This document shows positions 61,039 to 64,000 of a stretch of 64,000 nucleotides of DNA, piece by piece; position 1 is the first letter of the stretch; the number at the start of each line of letters is the position of its first letter. The translations under genes were made by a program, and so were the position numbers. The stretch is from Bacteroidia bacterium (GTDB lineage: Bacteria > Bacteroidota > Bacteroidia > Flavobacteriales > Flavobacteriaceae). The notes below the pieces were generated by a model. The model searched no databases. It was not told the DNA's origin and was given only the letters and a program-made list of their open reading frames with translations. The stretch covers positions 62,001 to 126,000 of the forward strand of contig JAUIFO010000007.1 in the NCBI GenBank assembly GCA_030430385.1, read 5' to 3'.

Positions 61039-61905
61039 TTAATGTGATTTAGGTTTAAAAACAACCATATCTTGGTAGCTGGCGGTAGGTGAATAATACT
61101 TGCTTTTGTCTTTCCAAAAACCGTCAATAAAATTTGTCATTTCCAGCTGTTCTGAAGCTAACATATGTTCCAGTTTGTCCTTATGTATAGCAATGTTACC
61201 AGAGGTAACCGTTTCGTCCATTAAGCGAAATCCTTCTTTTTTTATTGGAAATTTAAAACTATTAGTAGTGCTAATATGCGCTTCATTGTCATTATCGTAT
61301 ATGAAAAATGTTGAAAATGCGAGTCCATTTGGTTTTAGCACACGTTTAATTTCCTTAAAATAATTTTGAATTTCGTCTACTTGCATATGCGTAAACACTG
61401 AAAAAGAAAAGACTTTGTCAAAGGTGTTATCATTATACGGAAAGGTGAAGTTTTCGGCATCTTCAGATTTAGTGTTATACAGATCATTATGAAGCGGCAC
61501 GTAGGTAAACTTGAAATTTGGAAAGTCTTTAGCAATTCCAGAATTACACCAATCTACACCTAGTTTAACCACATCAAAGCCTTCGTATTGCCCTTGCGTA
61601 TTTAAGTAAGACGTCAAGGCGATGGCTGTACGTCCTATTCCACTTCCAATATCTAGAACAGCATCTGTTGGTTGAAGCGAAATATGGGCTTTGAGTATAT
61701 CTAATTGACGCTCGCCTTGATTGAGATAAGCTTCAGCATCAGCAGGAGAACCTGTATATATTAGTCCACGAGGTGGCACATATTTATGACGTTTGCCTAA
61801 GATTTTATCTTTAAGGTCAATAGGCAAATAATACAATCGCCTAATTAAAAAGCGATGTTGTGGCGACATCTTATACCAGAATTTTCGAAGCGCTTCTTTA
61901 TTCAT
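61039..61905 (-). CDS. Class I SAM-dependent methyltransferase
   Basis: A 288-residue Rossmann-fold methyltransferase. SAM motif I is VLDIGSGIGRTAIAL (about 89-103); an acidic motif II and the conserved KVFSFSVFTHM and IKRVLKPNGLAFSTFFIYD also fit. The N-terminal ~75 residues are basic and helical and do not match a domain known to me. Substrate unknown. It is translationally coupled to trmL: its ATG overlaps the trmL stop by one base. Confidence 0.85.
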   Translation of the reverse strand: MNKEALRKFWYKMSPQHRFLIRRLYYLPIDLKDKILGKRHKYVPPRGLIYTGSPADAEAYLNQGERQLDILKAHISLQPTDAVLDIGSGIGRTAIALTSYLNTQGQYEGFDVVKLGVDWCNSGIAKDFPNFKFTYVPLHNDLYNTKSEDAENFTFPYNDNTFDKVFSFSVFTHMQVDEIQNYFKEIKRVLKPNGLAFSTFFIYDNDNEAHISTTNSFKFPIKKEGFRLMDETVTSGNIAIHKDKLEHMLASEQLEMTNFIDGFWKDKSKYYSPTASYQDMVVFKPKSH

Positions 61906-62366
61906 TAACTGGTCTGATTTAGGTTTCGTAGTCCTTCATAGATCACGATACTTACAGCGTTGGCAAGATTTAAACTTCTTATATGATCGCTATAAAGCGG
62001 AATTTTATAGAGCTTATTCTTGTGTGCTTCAATAAGTGATTTTGGGAGACCAACAGATTCTTTTCCAAAGATAAGAAATATGTCATCTTCAAATGGAAGA
62101 TCCCAATGCAATTGATGTCCGTGACTCGAGAAAAAAGCAAAGGTTTTATTCTTATGAGTTTGAAAAAAGTCGTCAACAGACTCATAAATATGAACGTCTA
62201 AATGCTGCCAATAATCTAATCCAGCACGCTTTAACCTGCTATCATTTAACTCAAAGCCAAAAGGTTTTACCAAGTGTAATTTTGAGCCACTGGCAAGAGC
62301 GAGTCTACCAATATTACCTGTGTTATTTGGAATTTCGGGTTCCAATAAAACAATATTAAATGCCAT
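61905..62366 (-). CDS. trmL: tRNA (cytidine(34)-2'-O)-methyltransferase TrmL
   Basis: A 153-residue SPOUT-class enzyme that methylates the 2'-O of the wobble base in tRNA-Leu. Family signatures are present: PEIPNNTGNIGRLALASGSKLHL, LIFGKESVGLPKSLI and RSLNLANAVSIVIYEGLRN (the knot). Length is normal for TrmL. It starts directly after the stop of the small membrane protein (TAA-ATG) and ends over the start of the methyltransferase. Confidence 0.95.
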   Translation of the reverse strand: MAFNIVLLEPEIPNNTGNIGRLALASGSKLHLVKPFGFELNDSRLKRAGLDYWQHLDVHIYESVDDFFQTHKNKTFAFFSSHGHQLHWDLPFEDDIFLIFGKESVGLPKSLIEAHKNKLYKIPLYSDHIRSLNLANAVSIVIYEGLRNLNQTS

Positions 62367-62579
62367 TTATGATTTTAATTTTATGACTATTAAACGTATG
62401 AGTAGCAACCATGGAAACCCATGAATAACAACATCAACCCAATCCATAAGTTGCATGCCTTTGGCACCACCAGCAATCCATTTTAATTTTCCATAGATGT
62501 GAGGTTCAGGGTAAAATGGTGCTAAACCTAGAGTGAGGCATAATAAAAGGATTATTCTATAATTTGTTGTTAGCTTCAT
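62367..62579 (-). CDS. Small membrane protein upstream of trmL
   Basis: A 70-residue protein with two hydrophobic segments (about 8-23: RIILLLCLTLGLAPFY, and 52-66: GFPWLLLIRLIVIKL) and a conserved-looking centre (PEPHIYGKLKWIAGGAKGM). I have seen this short family in Bacteroidota without any proven function; 'transporter' labels for it are not supported by sequence. Its stop abuts the trmL start, so it leads that three-gene operon. Confidence 0.75.
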   Translation of the reverse strand: MKLTTNYRIILLLCLTLGLAPFYPEPHIYGKLKWIAGGAKGMQLMDWVDVVIHGFPWLLLIRLIVIKLKS

Positions 62580-62617
62580 TAGAATTCTATCGTGTAATCA
62601 TTTTTTAAAATTAGAAT

Positions 62618-63382
62618 TTAATTTTTAATAGCCTTTACAAACTCTGGAATTTTAGCAATAGAATGTTGTTTTAGAAATTTTATAAAAGCAGATCCAATAA
62701 TAGCACCTTTTGAATACGTTGTTGCTTGAGTGAAGGTTTGCTTATCTGAAATTCCGAAGCCAACTATGGTTGGATTGTTGAGGTTCATATTGGCAATGCG
62801 TTTAAAATATGTTGTTTGCGCTTCACCAAAACCTGAGTTACTCCCCGTAACACTAGCTGAGCTCACCATATAAATAAATCCGTTAGAAATTGAATCGATG
62901 TAACGTATGCGCTGTTCTGAAGTTTGCGGTGTTATGAGGAATACATTTATGAGATTGTGATGTTCAAAAATGGTTTTGTATTCACGATGATACACATCTG
63001 CTGGTAAGTCAGGAATTATGAGTCCGTCAATACCGACCTCTTCACATTTTTTACAAAATGCTTCGACACCATATTGTAGAATTGGATTAAAATAACCCAT
63101 AATTATCAAAGGAATGGAAACTGTTTTTCGGATATCTTTTAATTGTTCAAAAAGCAATTCTGTGGTCATTCCATTTTTAAGAGCTTGAGTTGAACTCTCC
63201 TGAATTGTAGGTCCATCAGCTAAAGGATCACTAAAGGGTAACCCTATTTCTATCATGTCTACATCGCTATGTTCAAGGTGTTCAATAATTGAAGTGGTAT
63301 CATTGCGATTAGGATATCCAGCAGAAAAATAAATAGAAAGAAGTTTTTTCTCCTCTTTAAGTTTTGTGAGTATTCGGTTCAT
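62618..63382 (-). CDS. trpA: Tryptophan synthase alpha subunit
   Basis: Splits indole-3-glycerol phosphate to indole and glyceraldehyde 3-phosphate for the beta subunit. The 254-residue TIM barrel has the catalytic Glu45 and Asp56 in IEIGLPFSDPLADGP, TPQTSEQRIRYID, YMVSSASVTG and the phosphate-binding VGFGISDKQT near the C-terminus. It lies downstream of trpB but 138 bp away, with a dispersed repeat in the gap, unusual for genes normally adjacent. Confidence 0.96.
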   Translation of the reverse strand: MNRILTKLKEEKKLLSIYFSAGYPNRNDTTSIIEHLEHSDVDMIEIGLPFSDPLADGPTIQESSTQALKNGMTTELLFEQLKDIRKTVSIPLIIMGYFNPILQYGVEAFCKKCEEVGIDGLIIPDLPADVYHREYKTIFEHHNLINVFLITPQTSEQRIRYIDSISNGFIYMVSSASVTGSNSGFGEAQTTYFKRIANMNLNNPTIVGFGISDKQTFTQATTYSKGAIIGSAFIKFLKQHSIAKIPEFVKAIKN

Positions 63383-63422
63383 TTTTTGGTTTTAAAATGC
63401 GTGTCCAATGTGGAACAACACA

Positions 63423-63514
63423 GCGTTAAGGATTGAAAGGTTTGTTTGAGCTCATCTTTGATAGCGAGCCTTGAAAGCCTGACACAACGTAATGTAATGA
63501 AGTGGTGTAACGCC
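63423..63514 (-). repeat. 92-bp dispersed repeat between trpB and trpA (second copy of the 33033 family)
   Basis: On the minus strand it begins GGCGTTACACCACTTCA, contains GTGTCAGGCTTTC and CGCTATC, and ends CAATCCTTAACGC. These blocks occur in the same order as in the copy at 33033-33151 (GGCGTT, GGCTTTC, CGCTA...TC, CAATCC(C)TAACGC), while the inner hairpin parts differ. Confidence 0.65.
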
Positions 63515-63520
63515 ATTATA

Positions 63521-64000
63521 TTACAATTTAAAATAATCGATATAGTTTTGCAGATCTTTATCACCTCTTCCAGAAACATTAAGGATTACAATATCTGACG
63601 CTTTAAAAGCTTTTTTGTCAAACACAGCTAAGGCGTGAGCAGTTTCGATTGCAGGAATGATACCTTCCAACTGACTTAGTTCTAAACCAGCAGTCATAGC
63701 TTCGTCGTCGGTTACAGCTAAAAATTCAGCACGACCTGTTTTGTACAAATGTGCGTGCATTGGACCAACGCCAGGATAATCTAAACCAGCTGAAATGGAA
63801 TAAGGCTCTGTGATTTGTCCATCATTGGTTTGCATAAGTAATGTCTTACTACCATGAATAATACCTTCACGACCAAGTATTGAAGTCGCTGCACTTTCTC
63901 CTGAATGAATTCCTTTTCCAGCAGCTTCTACAGCAATAAGATTAACATTGGTATCATCAAGGTAATGATAAAATGCGCCAGCCGCATTGCTTCCTCCACC
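63521..64000 (-). CDS. trpB: Tryptophan synthase beta subunit, C-terminal part (start outside window)
   Basis: The frame is open to the last base: the visible 159 residues start at GGGSNAAGAFYHYL, the loop that binds the pyridoxal phosphate, and go on through VEAAGKGIHSGESAATS, SAGLDYPGVGPMHAHL (conserved substrate region) and IPAIETAHAL to the C-terminus. About 60% of the protein is beyond the window edge. It condenses indole with serine to tryptophan. trpA follows downstream after the repeat. Confidence 0.96.
   Translation of the reverse strand, partial: GGGSNAAGAFYHYLDDTNVNLIAVEAAGKGIHSGESAATSILGREGIIHGSKTLLMQTNDGQITEPYSISAGLDYPGVGPMHAHLYKTGRAEFLAVTDDEAMTAGLELSQLEGIIPAIETAHALAVFDKKAFKASDIVILNVSGRGDKDLQNYIDYFKL

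Noticed and set aside
63379..63579. Minus-strand frame of 66 codons between trpA and trpB
   Set aside because: It lies across the dispersed repeat and the trpB end, with no protein-like character.

Overview
This is an AT-rich window from a marine-type Flavobacteriaceae chromosome (Bacteroidota). The assignment rests on three proteins with type IX secretion C-terminal sorting tails, the rpmB-rpmG-DUF4295-ftsY gene order, a BshA-type bacillithiol enzyme, TonB/outer-membrane-barrel receptors, Bacteroidetes promoters of the TTTG / TAnnTTTG type, and dispersed 'GTCATTCC...GGAATC' intergenic repeats. The genus cannot be fixed from the sequence alone. No rRNA, tRNA, insertion sequence, prophage or CRISPR array was seen. 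Most of the window is ordinary core genome with densely packed genes.

Layout. 1-0.5 kb: tail of a propeller protein. 0.7-5.3 kb: two tandem paralogous TPR histidine kinases and one LuxR-type response regulator. 5.3-10.1 kb: housekeeping cluster coaD, ddl, PASTA protein, rluD, yaaA and a UDG-like protein. 10.1-14.5 kb: serine hydrolase / DinB / glycine-rich microprotein operon with an ECF-type promoter, then Crp-type and WYL-type regulators and a VOC protein. 14.7-17.8 kb: htpG and fabH. 17.8-18.2 kb: a 436-bp gene-free stretch holding three successive terminator-like hairpins. 18.2-25.8 kb: TonB receptor (also with an ECF-type promoter), CoA-binding protein, sodium symporter and a large T9SS-secreted BNR protein. 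25.9-38.4 kb: recR, glycosyltransferase, an E2 acyltransferase, exonuclease, FAH protein, Hpt protein, cinA, rpmB, rpmG, DUF4295, ftsY, amidase, serine hydrolase and rimO. 38.6-47.5 kb: a LytS/LytTR two-component pair followed by a lipoprotein, a BspA-type LRR protein, an M4 metalloprotease and a 30-residue membrane microprotein. 47.6-56.7 kb: envelope and redox genes (LptD-like, N-acetylmuramoyl-alanine amidase, MlaD-like, two Fe-S proteins) and serB. 56.8-64 kb: a GH3/serine-hydrolase fusion, bshA, methyltransferases, trpA and the C-terminal part of trpB.

Functional themes are envelope building and remodelling (ddl, PASTA, LptD, amidase, MlaD, GH3 fusion, several serine hydrolases), secreted T9SS cargo, and two TPR-kinase signalling modules. 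The most notable non-coding observations are: (i) a palindromic repeat inserted in the last codons of rimO, flanked by an 18-bp duplication that still shows the ancestral stop; (ii) two copies of a roughly 100-bp dispersed repeat, one between rpmB-rpmG-DUF4295 and ftsY and one splitting trpB from trpA; (iii) matching TGTAAC-like N16 CGTC promoters before the serine hydrolase operon and the TonB receptor; (iv) tandem terminator hairpins that share a TTGGTTAATAG-like box; (v) 21-bp-spaced ACGAATATT repeats at the LytTR locus; and (vi) promoters whose -33 box sits inside the preceding terminator stem. I did not find a clearly new multi-gene system.
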